NCBI RefSeq assembly: GCF_006658505.1
Contig: NZ_VFUZ01000007.1
Location: 1-64,000, forward strand
Direction of reading: 5' to 3'
Length of the DNA stretch: 64,000 nt
Source: Mesorhizobium sp. B2-4-15
GTDB taxonomy: Bacteria > Pseudomonadota > Alphaproteobacteria > Rhizobiales > Rhizobiaceae
Positions 45,595 through 55,822 of this stretch are shown one piece after another (position 1 is the first letter of the stretch; the number at the start of each line of letters is the position of its first letter). The notes beneath the pieces were generated by a model. It was not told the DNA's origin. It was given only the letters and a program-made list of their open reading frames with translations, and did no database searches. The position numbers and the translations under genes were made by a program.

Positions 45595-46685
45595 CCGAGC
45601 CCCGCAAGCCGGCGGCATTCCGCATCGAGCCGGAAGCCGGGACGAGACAACAGAGACAAGAGGCGCCAAGGGCGCGCCAGGCGGAACCGTCGCGCAAACC
45701 CCGAGTCATGAAAGCCGATGTTGCGCTGGTCATACCGGCCGAGGTCGATGTTTTCGACGAACCCGACATGATTGCCGCCGAGCCGCCGCCAGCGATCGCC
45801 CCCAGAAAACGCTCGCTGTTTGGCAGCATCTTCTTCGGCGCCATGAGCGTGCTGGTTTCGCTGGCTGTCGGCTTGTGGACCGACCAGCTGATACGCGATC
45901 TCTTCACCCGCGCCGAATGGCTGGGCTGGCTGGCGGCAGGCATGGCTGTTATTGCCGTGCTGGCGCTTCTGGTAATCCTGATCCGCGAGTTCCTGGCGAT
46001 TGTGCGGCTCGCCGAAGTCGAAAACCTGCAAAAGCGGGCGCTCGATGCCATCGCGCGCGACGATCCCAAGGCGGCACGATCGGTGGTCGACGAGCTTTCG
46101 GCTTTCGTCGCGGCCAAGCCCGAGACCGCTGCCGGCCGGCGCGCACTGGCCGAGTTGCGCGGCGAAATTATCGACGGCGGCAATCTGGTGCGTCTGGCCG
46201 AAGCTGAAATTCTGGGCCCCCTCGATGCCAGGGCGAAGGTGATGATTCTGGAGGCCGCCAAACGCGTCTCGCTGGTGACGGCGGTGAGCCCCCGTGCGCT
46301 CGTCGACGTCGCCTACGTCGTGTTCGAGGCCGGACGCCTCATTCGCCGCCTGTCGGAACTCTATGGCGGACGGCCGGGAACGCTGGGGTTCTTCCGCCTG
46401 GCGCGCAGCGTACTGGCGCATCTGGCGGTCACCGGCTCGATCGCCGTCGGCGACAGTTTTGTCCAGCAGATCGTCGGTCACGGCCTGGCGGCGCGCCTCT
46501 CGGCAAAGCTTGGCGAGGGTGTCGTCAACGGCATGATGACGGCGCGCATCGGCATCGCGGCGATGGAAACGGCACGCCCCCTGCCCTTCAGCGCCGCAAG
46601 ACGCCCGGGCCTGGGCGATTTCCTCTCGGCACTGACATCGTTTGCCGCCAAGAAAGATATAGAAACGGCCAGCTCCGGCAAATAA
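45591..46685 (+). CDS. YcjF/DUF697 membrane protein
   Basis: The 364-residue product has a basic, disordered N-terminus, two membrane helices (LFGSIFFGAMSVLVSLAVGLW and LGWLAAGMAVIAVLALLVILI) and a C-terminal DUF697 domain (RVSLVTAVSPRALVDVAYVVFEAGRLIRRLSELYGGRPG). The YcjX-YcjF order is the same as in E. coli psp loci, and ATGA coupling here supports complex formation. No psp genes are nearby. Function unknown beyond envelope stress association. Confidence 0.85.
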   Translation: MTEPRKPAAFRIEPEAGTRQQRQEAPRARQAEPSRKPRVMKADVALVIPAEVDVFDEPDMIAAEPPPAIAPRKRSLFGSIFFGAMSVLVSLAVGLWTDQLIRDLFTRAEWLGWLAAGMAVIAVLALLVILIREFLAIVRLAEVENLQKRALDAIARDDPKAARSVVDELSAFVAAKPETAAGRRALAELRGEIIDGGNLVRLAEAEILGPLDARAKVMILEAAKRVSLVTAVSPRALVDVAYVVFEAGRLIRRLSELYGGRPGTLGFFRLARSVLAHLAVTGSIAVGDSFVQQIVGHGLAARLSAKLGEGVVNGMMTARIGIAAMETARPLPFSAARRPGLGDFLSALTSFAAKKDIETASSGK

Positions 46686-46807
46686 CGCGCTGCTATCAGG
46701 GACGGCGAACAGATTGCGGTTCGAAGGCTCGCAGTGACGAAGCATTAACCAATCTTGTTCATGGTCGAACTGGTTTCAAACAGCCTCGTTGTTGCCGGGT
46801 GTCGTCG

Positions 46808-47359
46808 ATGAAAAGCGTAATTCTGTCCAGCGTCCTGCCCCTGGCGGCCGCGATCACAGCAGTCGTCGGCATTGCCTCGGCGGCTTCCGCCGCGGAACCG
46901 GACAAGCAGTTCTTCCATTCGGCCGAAGGCAAGTGGGTCGGCCCGGGCGAGATCGTCGCCGGCAAGTACAAGGGCACCAAATTCAACTGCAGCTTCACCG
47001 GTTCCACGCCCGACGGCACGATGGGCATGACGCTCGATGGCGGCTGCCGGGTCGGCATGTTCACCCAGCCGATGTCGGCCAAGATCGAGCGCAAGGGCCG
47101 CGACTACAAGGGCTCCTTCATGGGTGGCTCTGCCGGCGCAGGCCTCGATATCATCGGCGGCAACGTCGTCGACGCCCGCAAAGTGGTCTTCACCATCAAC
47201 CGCAATCAGTTGCGCGGCGTCATGCAGGCTCGCATTCCCGACGACAATTCGATGACCGTGACGGTCGCGGTCCGCGTCCAGGACCAGTTGGTGCCTGTCA
47301 TCGGCATGAACCTGAAGCGCGTCGACGCCGTCGAAGTCGGCTCCATCGCGCCGGACTGA
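46808..47359 (+). CDS. Exported protein of unknown family
   Basis: The 183-residue product starts with a signal peptide (MKSVILSSVLPLAAAITAVVGIASAASA, cleavage near residue 28). The mature part begins EPDKQFFHSAEGKWVGPGEIV and holds two Cys (KFNCSFTG and GGCRVG) that could pair in the periplasm, then Gly/Lys-rich strands ending GMNLKRVDAVEVG. I do not recognise the family. It is followed by a convergent pseudogene. A GTG at 46799 is an alternative start. Confidence 0.65.
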   Translation: MKSVILSSVLPLAAAITAVVGIASAASAAEPDKQFFHSAEGKWVGPGEIVAGKYKGTKFNCSFTGSTPDGTMGMTLDGGCRVGMFTQPMSAKIERKGRDYKGSFMGGSAGAGLDIIGGNVVDARKVVFTINRNQLRGVMQARIPDDNSMTVTVAVRVQDQLVPVIGMNLKRVDAVEVGSIAPD

Positions 47360-47448
47360 GCGCTTATCACGTCCTGTCCCGACGTCCCCCAAAAACAAAG
47401 GGGCGGCAGCCCATCGCCACCGCCTCCCTCAAACAGTCGAACCGGGCG

Positions 47449-47715
47449 TCAGCCCTTGATCGCAGCAGTCACTTCGTCATAGGCCTTGCAGGCGTCGGCC
47501 GGGTTGGTTGTGCCTTGGTATTTGGTCGTCACCGCCTGGACTTGGCCGTCAGGTCGGCTGCCTTGGACGGATCCTTGGTGATCGCTTCCTGCAGCGCGGC
47601 GGCCATGTCCTGCGCTTTCTTGGTCGCGATCTCCGTCGTGCACTCAGGCGCTTTCGAACAGGCTGAACCCCGCAAGCACCGCCATGCCGACGGCAACAAG
47701 CAAAAACTTCTTCAT
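47449..47715 (-). pseudogene. Small lipoprotein gene broken by two frameshifts
   Basis: The ATG at 47715 opens MKKFLLVAVGMAVLAGFSLF, then stops at TGA. One base over, the frame reads ACSKAPECTTEIATKKAQD and continues AAALQEAITKDPSKAADLTAK, then meets a second stop. A further shift restores VQAVTTKYQGTTNPADACKAYDEVTAAIKG and the final TGA at 47449. Both junctions are consistent with a single extra base near FSLF and a single missing base near TAK, net zero. The parent would be a lipobox-like exported protein of about 85 residues with paired Cys. GAGGAG lies 9 nt upstream. Sequencing error is the alternative. Confidence 0.75.
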
Positions 47716-47977
47716 GTCAGTCATCTCCTCAAAAAGGGCTCGACTCGATCGTCGCTCACCCTCTAATGGCCGAAGCCGAGCGGGCTTAACCTCCGATTGC
47801 GGCAAGATGCAACGCGGCGTCAGCCTCAACTTGTGTAACCTGGCTGCAACATTGCCAGTGCTCCGGATTCGGGCTGTTCGATCCCCGCCGAAGCCCCTAT
47901 CCTTTGCCCTGGCGACCAGCCGTGGCGCCTTGATCCCGACCGCACGTGCTGTGGTCCCAACGAATGGAACGACAGGC

Positions 47978-49813
47978 ATGGCGGCAGAGGCATCGGGCAG
48001 CGATCTGGTTCAGGTGGTGGCGCTGCTCGCCGCGGGTGTCGTCGCCGTCCCCATCTTCAAGCGCATGGGCCTCGGTTCCATTCTCGGCTATCTCGCAGCC
48101 GGTGTGGTGATCGGCCCCTTCGGCCTGCGCATCTTTTCCGAGTCGGGCGCCATCCTCCATGTCGCGGAACTCGGCGTCGTCATGTTCCTGTTCATCATCG
48201 GACTGGAAATGCAGCCGTCGCGCCTGTGGGGCCTGCGCCGCGAGATTTTCGGCCTCGGTGCGCTTCAGGTCGGGGTCTGCGCCGTCTTGTTGACAAGCGT
48301 GGGAATGGCCGGTGGTTTTCCAGTCTCGCAATCCTTCGTCGCCGGCGCCGGTTTCGTGCTGACCTCGACGGCGATCGTCATGCAGCTTCTCGAGGAACGC
48401 GGCGAAATCGCCTCGCCGAAAGGCCAGCGTATTGTCTCCATCCTGCTCCTGGAAGATCTGACTATCGTGCCGCTGCTGGCCCTGATCGCCTTCCTGGCGC
48501 CAGGCGGTGCCGATACCAGCCTGTCGGAGCGGCTGACCGAGGTCGGCATCGGCCTTGCGGCGATTGTCGGGCTGGTGCTGGCCGGACGCTATCTGCTCAA
48601 CCCCTTCTTCCGCATCCTGGCGGATGCCCGTGCCCGCGAGGTGATGACGGCCGCGGCACTTCTGGTCGTGCTCGGATCGGCCCTTGCCATGCAACTGAGC
48701 GGCCTGTCGATGGCGATGGGCGCGTTCCTGGCAGGCGTTCTTCTGTCCGAATCGACCTTCCGCCATCAGCTCGAAGCCGACATCGAGCCGTTCCGCGGCA
48801 TCCTGCTCGGCCTTTTCTTCCTTGCGGTCGGCATGTCGCTGGACCTGCATGTGGTGGCGGCGAACTGGAAGCTGATCGCCGTCTATGTCGTCGCCTATAT
48901 GGTGATGAAGGCTCTCGGCATCTACATCGTCGCCCGCGTCCTCAAGACAGGCCATCGTGAAGCGCTCGAACGCGCGGTCTTTATGGCGCAGGGCGGCGAA
49001 TTCGCCTTCGTCCTCTATTCCGCCGCCGCTGCCGTCGGCATCATCGACAGCCAGGCCAACGCCACCCTGACGGCGATCGTCATCATCTCCATGGTACTGA
49101 CGCCCTTGGCGATCATCGCATTGCGGTACGTCACCCCGCGCGACGAGCAGTCACTCGATGGGGTCGATGTCGCCGACGGCCTGACCGGCAGCGTGCTGGT
49201 CATCGGCTTTGGCCGTTTCGGCCAGATCGCCAGCCAGCCCCTGCTGCTGCGCGGTATCGACGTATCGATTATCGACAATGACGTGGAGATGATCCAGGCG
49301 GCAGCCGATTTCGGCTTCAAGGTCTATTATGGCGACGGCACCCGGTTGGACATCCTGCATGCCGCCGGTGCCGGCCGGGCACGTGCCGTGCTCATCTGCG
49401 TAGACAAGCCCGATGCCGCTGTCCGCATCGCGGAACTCGTTAAGGCCGAGTTTCCTTTGCTGACAGTCCTGGCCCGTGCCTTCGATCGCGGCACCGCGCT
49501 GCAGCTCATCCGCGTCGGCGTCGACTATCAGCTGCGTGAGACTTTCGAATCGGCACTGGTTTTCGGCGGCTCGGCCCTGGAGTCGCTTGGTGTCGATCCC
49601 GAAGAGGTCGCGGATACGATCGAGGACGTCAGGCGCCGCGACGCCGCCCGTTTCGAAACCCAGCTCGCCGAAGGCATTCGCGCCGGACAACGTTTCCTGA
49701 GAGGCAACATCGGCACGCCCATTCCCACCCCCCTCACCCAGCCGCGCCGCACCGGCCAGGCCCTCAATGAAGAGACGGCGGGCGTTCTGCACAAATCCGA
49801 AACCGCCGATTGA
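47978..49813 (+). CDS. KefB/CPA2-type cation:proton antiporter with TrkA-N domain
   Basis: The 611-residue product has about twelve membrane helices of the Na+/H+ exchanger fold (LGYLAAGVVIGPFGLRIFSESG, LGVVMFLFIIGLEM, FVLTSTAIVMQLLEERGE, MAMGAFLAGVLLSES), then a Rossmann RCK/TrkA-N domain (GSVLVIGFGRFGQIASQPLLLRGIDVSIIDND, YYGDGTRLDILHAAGAGRARAVLI). Such KefB/KefC-like proteins exchange K+ or Na+ for H+ and respond to nucleotides or glutathione adducts. No glutathione-specific partner KefF/KefG is adjacent. The start at 47978 has a weak ribosome site. Confidence 0.88.
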   Translation: MAAEASGSDLVQVVALLAAGVVAVPIFKRMGLGSILGYLAAGVVIGPFGLRIFSESGAILHVAELGVVMFLFIIGLEMQPSRLWGLRREIFGLGALQVGVCAVLLTSVGMAGGFPVSQSFVAGAGFVLTSTAIVMQLLEERGEIASPKGQRIVSILLLEDLTIVPLLALIAFLAPGGADTSLSERLTEVGIGLAAIVGLVLAGRYLLNPFFRILADARAREVMTAAALLVVLGSALAMQLSGLSMAMGAFLAGVLLSESTFRHQLEADIEPFRGILLGLFFLAVGMSLDLHVVAANWKLIAVYVVAYMVMKALGIYIVARVLKTGHREALERAVFMAQGGEFAFVLYSAAAAVGIIDSQANATLTAIVIISMVLTPLAIIALRYVTPRDEQSLDGVDVADGLTGSVLVIGFGRFGQIASQPLLLRGIDVSIIDNDVEMIQAAADFGFKVYYGDGTRLDILHAAGAGRARAVLICVDKPDAAVRIAELVKAEFPLLTVLARAFDRGTALQLIRVGVDYQLRETFESALVFGGSALESLGVDPEEVADTIEDVRRRDAARFETQLAEGIRAGQRFLRGNIGTPIPTPLTQPRRTGQALNEETAGVLHKSETAD

Positions 49814-49827
49814 ACAGGGAAACAAGC

Positions 49828-50373
49828 ATGGAATTGGACAGCAGAGCCCTGTCGGTCACCAAATTCTGGCGTGACGCCGGCGAGGATGCCTGGTTCGAGA
49901 AGAGCGACGCCTTCGACACCGCGTTTCGCGACCAGTTTCTCGACCTGCACTACGCAGCCGCTCGGCGCGAGTGCGATGACTGGTCAAACCACGCCGAAGG
50001 CTCCCTGGCCCTGATGATCCTGCTCGACCAGTTTCCGCGCAATTGCTTTCGCGGCACCGGCCACATGTACGCCACCGACCCGCTGGCAAGGCATTTCGCT
50101 GAAAAAGCTGTCATGGCCGGCCAGGATCGGCTGCTCGAACCGGAGTTCCGCGTGTTCCTCTACCTGCCATTCGAACATTCGGAACTGCTCGCCGATCAGG
50201 AGAGGTCGGTGGAACTCACCCAGGCCCATGCGCCGGACTATCTCAGATACGCCGAAGAGCACCGCGACATCATCCAGCGCTTCGGCCGCTTTCCGCACCG
50301 CAACAGGATGCTTGGCCGCGAAACCACGGCCGAGGAAAAGGCATTCCTGGATAAAGGCGGTTTCTCAGGCTGA
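49828..50373 (+). CDS. DUF924 family protein
   Basis: The 181-residue product is helical and contains the DUF924 signatures LSVTKFWRDAGEDAWFEKSDAFDTAFRDQF, GSLALMILLDQFPRNCFRGTGHMYATDPLAR and LPFEHSELLADQERSVEL. The family has a TPR-like fold and no known function. AGGGA lies 8 nt upstream of the ATG. It follows the antiporter gene by 14 bp and is probably in its transcript; it faces folK. Confidence 0.87.
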   Translation: MELDSRALSVTKFWRDAGEDAWFEKSDAFDTAFRDQFLDLHYAAARRECDDWSNHAEGSLALMILLDQFPRNCFRGTGHMYATDPLARHFAEKAVMAGQDRLLEPEFRVFLYLPFEHSELLADQERSVELTQAHAPDYLRYAEEHRDIIQRFGRFPHRNRMLGRETTAEEKAFLDKGGFSG

Positions 50374-50380
50374 CGCCTGC

Positions 50381-50893
50381 CTACCGCAGCCACCAGTCAC
50401 GGCCGGATGGCAAGCGCTCGATGCCGGCCGCGTCGACGACGCCCAGGCGCTCCGATACACTTCGCCCACCAACGGCAAGATCCGGCGCGATCTCGGCCAG
50501 CGGCGCCAGCACGAAGGCGCGCTCCAGCATGCGCGGATGCGGCACTTCCAGCCCGGTCTCGTGGATGATGCGGTCGCCGAACACCAGAATGTCGATATCG
50601 ATCAGCCGGGGCCCCCAGCGCTCTTCGCGCACACGCTTCAGTCTGCGCTCGGCATCGAGACAGAGATCAAGCAGCGCCCGCGGCGAGAGCCGCGTCGACA
50701 GTTCGGCGGCCGCGTTGAGAAAATCCGGCTGGTCGAGCTTGCCCCAGGGCGGCGTGCGGTAGAGCGATGAGACGGCTGTGACGCGCGTCTCCGCATCGGC
50801 ATCGAGAATACGCAGCGCCGCGGCCATCGAGGCCGCCGGGTCCCCCAGATTGCCGCCAAGGCTGAGGTAGACGGTGTTACTCGGGCCAGACAA
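50381..50893 (-). CDS. folK: 6-hydroxymethyl-dihydropterin pyrophosphokinase
   Basis: FolK transfers pyrophosphate from ATP to 6-hydroxymethyl-dihydropterin in folate synthesis. The 170-residue product has YLSLGGNLGDP at the N-terminus, SLYRTPPWGKLDQPDFLNAAAEL, and the metal-binding RWGPRLIDIDILVFGD. TTG at 50893 with GAGG 6 nt upstream is the start, giving a 17-bp overlap with folB, which ends at 50877. Order folP-folB-folK in transcription. Confidence 0.95.
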   Translation of the reverse strand: MSGPSNTVYLSLGGNLGDPAASMAAALRILDADAETRVTAVSSLYRTPPWGKLDQPDFLNAAAELSTRLSPRALLDLCLDAERRLKRVREERWGPRLIDIDILVFGDRIIHETGLEVPHPRMLERAFVLAPLAEIAPDLAVGGRSVSERLGVVDAAGIERLPSGRDWWLR

Positions 50894-51236
50894 CGGTCAC
50901 CTCGACGTAATCGAGCACGCCGGGCACCGGCGCGTTTGGCTTGCGCACGGTGATTTCGGCCTTCCTGATCTGGGGAAACCGCTCGGTCAACGCCTTTGCC
51001 ACCTCCATCGCCAGGGCCTCGATCAGAAAACGCCGCTCGCCGGTGATGATCTTCTCGATCACCGCGAAGGCGATGCCGTAATTGACCGTTTCGCCGATGG
51101 CGTCGTCGACAAGCGCGCGTCCGGGTTCGACCGAAAGCACCGCGTCGACATAGAAACGCTGGCCGAGCGTCTCTTCCTCGTCCAGCACGCCATGCCGGGC
51201 AAAGAAAGCGCAGTTCTTCAGGCGGATGACATACAT
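50877..51236 (-). CDS. folB: Dihydroneopterin aldolase
   Basis: FolB cleaves dihydroneopterin to 6-hydroxymethyl-dihydropterin and glycolaldehyde. The 119-residue product, normal for the family, begins MYVIRLKNCAFFARHGVLDEEETLGQRFYVD, contains the active-site Glu in GVLDEEE and the Lys in ITVRKPNAPVPG. It forms tunnel-fold octamers. It overlaps folK by 17 bp and sits 97 bp downstream of folP. Confidence 0.95.
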   Translation of the reverse strand: MYVIRLKNCAFFARHGVLDEEETLGQRFYVDAVLSVEPGRALVDDAIGETVNYGIAFAVIEKIITGERRFLIEALAMEVAKALTERFPQIRKAEITVRKPNAPVPGVLDYVEVTVVWPE

Positions 51237-51290
51237 GGCTCAGCGTCCTGGTCTATTAGAACGACGTGGGTCCACCTGGACGCACAAATA

Positions 51291-51357
51291 CGCTCTAACA
51301 CTTTTGAATCTACGCATCGTGCTTGCCGCAAATCTATTCCGGTTTTCGGGCCGATGT
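51291..51357. repeat. Rhizobial intergenic palindrome overlapping the folP 3' end
   Basis: The segment CTCTAACACTTTTGAATC through GCATCGTGCTTGCCG and CCGGTTTTCGGGCCGATG resembles a common rhizobial dispersed element. It runs into the end of folP, so the last residues (SARKPE) and the TAG stop lie inside it. Recognition is from memory of such elements; the exact limits are approximate. Confidence 0.5.
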
Positions 51358-52194
51358 GGCGGTTTCACGCGCCAGCATAGCATCCGCCACCGCTAGCGCG
51401 TCCACGTTGATTGCGACATCATGGACGCGAAACAGATGTGCGCCCTTGAGCCTGAGAATGACACTGGTCGCAGCCGTCCCGATAGCGCGGTCGGCTGCAT
51501 CGCGGCCAGTGACTGTACCAATGAAGCGTTTTCGCGAGGTGCCGGCCATCAACGGAAAGCCGAGCGCATGGAGTTCGGAGAATCGCGCCATCAGGTCGAG
51601 GTTTTCCTCGGCCGTCTCCTTGGCGAAGCCGAAGCCTGGATCGAGTACGATATTGTCGTCGGCCACACCGCGCCCGCGGGCGATCTCCAGCGATTTTCCA
51701 AGGAATGCCAGTTGGTCGGCGATCACATCGGGCAGCTTCTCGCGATCCCGCCCGGTATGCATGACAATGAGCCCGGCGCCGGTTTCGGCCGCGACACGCG
51801 CAATGTCGGGCTCGCGCTGCAGACCCCAGACATCGTTGACGATATGCGCGCCGGCAGCCACCGCAAGCCGCGCGGTCTCGGCACGATAGGTGTCGACGGA
51901 AATCAGCACGTCGGCTGAGCGGGCCAAAGCCTCGATCACGGGCAGGATACGCGCCTGTTCCTCGCTGGCCGATATCGCGCCGGAACCGGGCCGCGTCGAT
52001 TCTCCGCCGACATCGATGATCCCGGCCCCTTCCCCGACCATGCGACGGGCCTGGCCCAGCGCCGTTTCGGGTGCATCAAACAGGCCACCGTCGGAAAAAC
52101 TGTCGGGGGTGACATTGAGAATCCCGACGACCACGGCCTTGCGGCCAAGATCGAGATGGCGTCCATGGGCCAGCTGCCATCGCCTCGCCGTCAT
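51334..52194 (-). CDS. folP: Dihydropteroate synthase
   Basis: FolP joins p-aminobenzoate to 6-hydroxymethyl-dihydropterin pyrophosphate and is the sulfonamide target. The 286-residue product has NVTPDSFSDGG near residue 27 (loop 1), IIDVGGESTRPGSG (loop 2), and DPGFGFAKETAEENLDLM, AGTSRKRFIG (loop 7) plus RVHDV at the C-terminus. The last residues come from a repeat element. It is first in the fol run. Confidence 0.95.
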   Translation of the reverse strand: MTARRWQLAHGRHLDLGRKAVVVGILNVTPDSFSDGGLFDAPETALGQARRMVGEGAGIIDVGGESTRPGSGAISASEEQARILPVIEALARSADVLISVDTYRAETARLAVAAGAHIVNDVWGLQREPDIARVAAETGAGLIVMHTGRDREKLPDVIADQLAFLGKSLEIARGRGVADDNIVLDPGFGFAKETAEENLDLMARFSELHALGFPLMAGTSRKRFIGTVTGRDAADRAIGTAATSVILRLKGAHLFRVHDVAINVDALAVADAMLARETATSARKPE

Positions 52195-52293
52195 TGCTCG
52201 TCAACCATGGGCCTATCAAGGATGTGCGATCCGCATCGGATCAATTCCGTTGCGCCGGCAACGGCCGTAAAGCAAGGTGACCGAAGAGGCAAC

Positions 52294-52917
52294 ATGATGA
52301 AACGATCCCTGCTCTGCGCATTGCTGCTTGCCGCGACCGCCATTCCGGCGGACGCGGCCAATCTGGTGAAGACATACAGCTATTTTTCCGTTGGCGGCAG
52401 CACCCTCGACGATATCGAGGCGCAGCTTTCCAAACATGGGCCGCAGGTCAAAAGCACGGGCTTGCGCCATCCTGGCGCGACCCAGATGGCCTTCACCACT
52501 CGCGTCAGCTACGCCACGCGTGCCGGCTCCTGCCGGATCGCGGATGCCGTCGTGACCATCAAGGTCAAGGTGATCCTCCCCGAATGGCGCCGCCCACGCA
52601 AAGCCGATGCCGATGTGCGGCTGTTCTGGGATACGCTGGCTGCGGACATCAAGCGCCATGAGGAGCGCCATGTCGAGATCGCCAAGAACCATGCCCGCGA
52701 ACTGGAAGACGCGCTGAAGGCGACGTATCCGCAGAAGGATTGCGATGCGGCAAAGGCCAAGGCCGCCGAAATCACCGCCGCCATTCTCGCCAAGCACGAC
52801 CGCGCCCAGGTGCAGTTCGATCGCGTCGAAAGCGTCAATTTCGAAAGCCGCATCCTGCGGCTCCTGCATTATCGCGTCGAGCGCATCGAGAACGGCCAGC
52901 TGCCGCCACCGTCGTGA
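52294..52917 (+). CDS. DUF922 exported protein with HEXXH motif
   Basis: The 207-residue product has a signal peptide (MMKRSLLCALLLAATAIPADAA, cleavage near residue 21). The mature part fits DUF922, a family predicted to be secreted zinc-dependent proteases: HEERH at residues 122-126 matches HEXXH, followed by the helix LEDALKAT. Two Cys (SCR and DCD) may form a disulfide. The third zinc ligand is not evident. GAGG precedes the ATG; 52297 is an alternative start. It is divergent from folP. Confidence 0.78.
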   Translation: MMKRSLLCALLLAATAIPADAANLVKTYSYFSVGGSTLDDIEAQLSKHGPQVKSTGLRHPGATQMAFTTRVSYATRAGSCRIADAVVTIKVKVILPEWRRPRKADADVRLFWDTLAADIKRHEERHVEIAKNHARELEDALKATYPQKDCDAAKAKAAEITAAILAKHDRAQVQFDRVESVNFESRILRLLHYRVERIENGQLPPPS

Positions 52918-53139
52918 ATTCCTCGGCATGCGCCGGTGCAAGCCAACCGAGCCGAAGCGTAGTGCCAGCTTCGAAAAATTTTCGAGCGGCAGTCGAAATC
53001 GGCCTATAGGGAACGACATATCACGGGTTGACAGGGCACAACCCTCGAAGCACGAGCACCAGGACCGATCGCACGGCGGATGCATCAGGCAAGCCCAAGC
53101 GGTGATCCCAACAGTGCGCAAGTACATGGACAAAGGACT

Positions 53140-54621
53140 ATGGACCAGGCTGTCGACAAGCAGACAATGGCGGCTGCAGCCACACCGCTGACCGAAAGCG
53201 AGAAGAACGCCATCATCGGCGGCGTTCTCCTGTCGATGCTGCTGGCAGCGCTCGACCAGACCATCGTCGCGCCGGCAATGCCGACCATCGGACGCTCTCT
53301 CGGCCATGCCGAATACCTGCCATGGGTCGTCACCGGCTATCTCTTGACCGCAACCGCCGTGGCGCCGCTCTACGGCAAGATTTCCGACGTCTATGGGCGC
53401 CGGCCGACCGTCTATGCGGCGATCCTCATCTTTCTTGCCGGCTCGCTGGTGAGCGCACTGGCTCCCAACATGTTCGTCCTGGTCCTGGGACGCGCGGTCC
53501 AGGGTGCCGGCGGCGGTGGCCTTTTCGCATTGACGCAGACCGTGGTCGGAGACCTTGTCCCGCCGCGCGAGCGCGCGCGCTACGCGGCCTGGTTCTCCGG
53601 CACGTGGGCCGTCGCCAGCGTCGCCGGGCCGCTGCTGGGCGGCACCTTCGCGGAACACCTGCACTGGTCGCTCATCTTCTGGATCAATATCCCGCTTGGT
53701 ATTTTGGCGATGGCGATCATCAACAAGCCGCTCAAGAAGCTGCCGATCGCCGCCAAGAATCACAGCATCGATGGTCTTGGCGCATTGCTTCTCATCGTGG
53801 CCACGGCACTGCTGCTGCTGGCGCTGAACTGGGGCGGCAGCGCCTATCCCTGGATATCGCGGGAAGTCATCGGCGTCCTGATCTGCTCCGCGCTTTTCTG
53901 GGTTGCCTTTGCCCTGCGGCTGATGCGGGCGGCCGAACCACTCATCTCGCTCGAGGTGCTGGGCAACCCGATCGTCCTGGCCGGCACTCTGTCGATGTTC
54001 CTGCTGCAGGCCTCCAGCGTCGGCCTTGCCGTCTATCTGCCCGTCTATCTGCAATCGATGCTTGGCCTGACGGCCAGCGAATCGGGCATTGCGATGCTTG
54101 GCCTTCTGCTTGGAACCGTGGGCGGCGCGGCCTCCAGCGGCCGCCTGATACCACGCTTCACCCATTACAAGCGCATCGCGATGGTCGGCGTCTTCTTCGC
54201 CATTCTGTGCCTTGGCTTGCTCGCCCTTGTCGCCGGCCATGCATCGCTGCTTATCGTCGAAATCCTGACCATCTGCGTGGGATTGGGAACCGGGACGACA
54301 TTTCCGGTAACCACCGTCTCCGTGCAGAACGGCGTCGACCACATGCATCTTGGCGTCGCGACGGGCGTGCTGACCTTCCTGCGTTCGCTGGGCAGTGCAT
54401 TGGGGGTCGCAATGCTCGGCGCCGTCGCTCTAGGCTTTGGGCTGCCGCTGGCCGGCGAAGGCGTGCAGACGGCTGGACATGTTGCGTCGGCCCAACCCTT
54501 CGTGATGATCTTTCTCGTCGCGGCCGCCACCTTGGTGCTGGGGCTCATCACGCTGGCGCTGATGCCCGAGAAAGAGCTTCGCGGCCATGTCGACACTCCG
54601 GCGCCGATCCTGGCGGAGTAG
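53140..54621 (+). CDS. DHA2-family MFS transporter (drug efflux type)
   Basis: The 493-residue product has fourteen predicted membrane helices, as in the DHA2 (14-TMS) group. The D1 motif LLAALDQTIVAPAMPTIG and the A motif GKISDVYGRRPTV are clear, as is the antiporter motif C region GTWAVASVAGPLLGG. Such proteins expel drugs or organic ions using the proton gradient; the substrate is unknown. AAAGGA precedes the ATG at 53140. The 222-bp upstream gap holds nothing I can identify. Confidence 0.88.
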   Translation: MDQAVDKQTMAAAATPLTESEKNAIIGGVLLSMLLAALDQTIVAPAMPTIGRSLGHAEYLPWVVTGYLLTATAVAPLYGKISDVYGRRPTVYAAILIFLAGSLVSALAPNMFVLVLGRAVQGAGGGGLFALTQTVVGDLVPPRERARYAAWFSGTWAVASVAGPLLGGTFAEHLHWSLIFWINIPLGILAMAIINKPLKKLPIAAKNHSIDGLGALLLIVATALLLLALNWGGSAYPWISREVIGVLICSALFWVAFALRLMRAAEPLISLEVLGNPIVLAGTLSMFLLQASSVGLAVYLPVYLQSMLGLTASESGIAMLGLLLGTVGGAASSGRLIPRFTHYKRIAMVGVFFAILCLGLLALVAGHASLLIVEILTICVGLGTGTTFPVTTVSVQNGVDHMHLGVATGVLTFLRSLGSALGVAMLGAVALGFGLPLAGEGVQTAGHVASAQPFVMIFLVAAATLVLGLITLALMPEKELRGHVDTPAPILAE

Positions 54622-54656
54622 AGTGGCAGGAAAGGGCTTGGTGGTTTCGCCGTAAA

Positions 54657-54700
54657 GCAATTCCCAGGAACGTGTGACGCGGTTTTCCGTCCGGAATTGC
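54657..54700. repeat. 44-bp dispersed palindromic element, copy 2
   Basis: GCAATTCC (54657-54664) and GGAATTGC (54693-54700) bound a 44-bp element in the convergent gap between the MFS transporter and the reductase gene. It is the inverted counterpart of the copy at 7918-7961 (38 of 44 positions identical when reverse-complemented). At this site it may work as a terminator hairpin. Confidence 0.75.
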
Positions 54701-54709
54701 ATCAATGCT

Positions 54710-55822
<1,113 letters not shown>

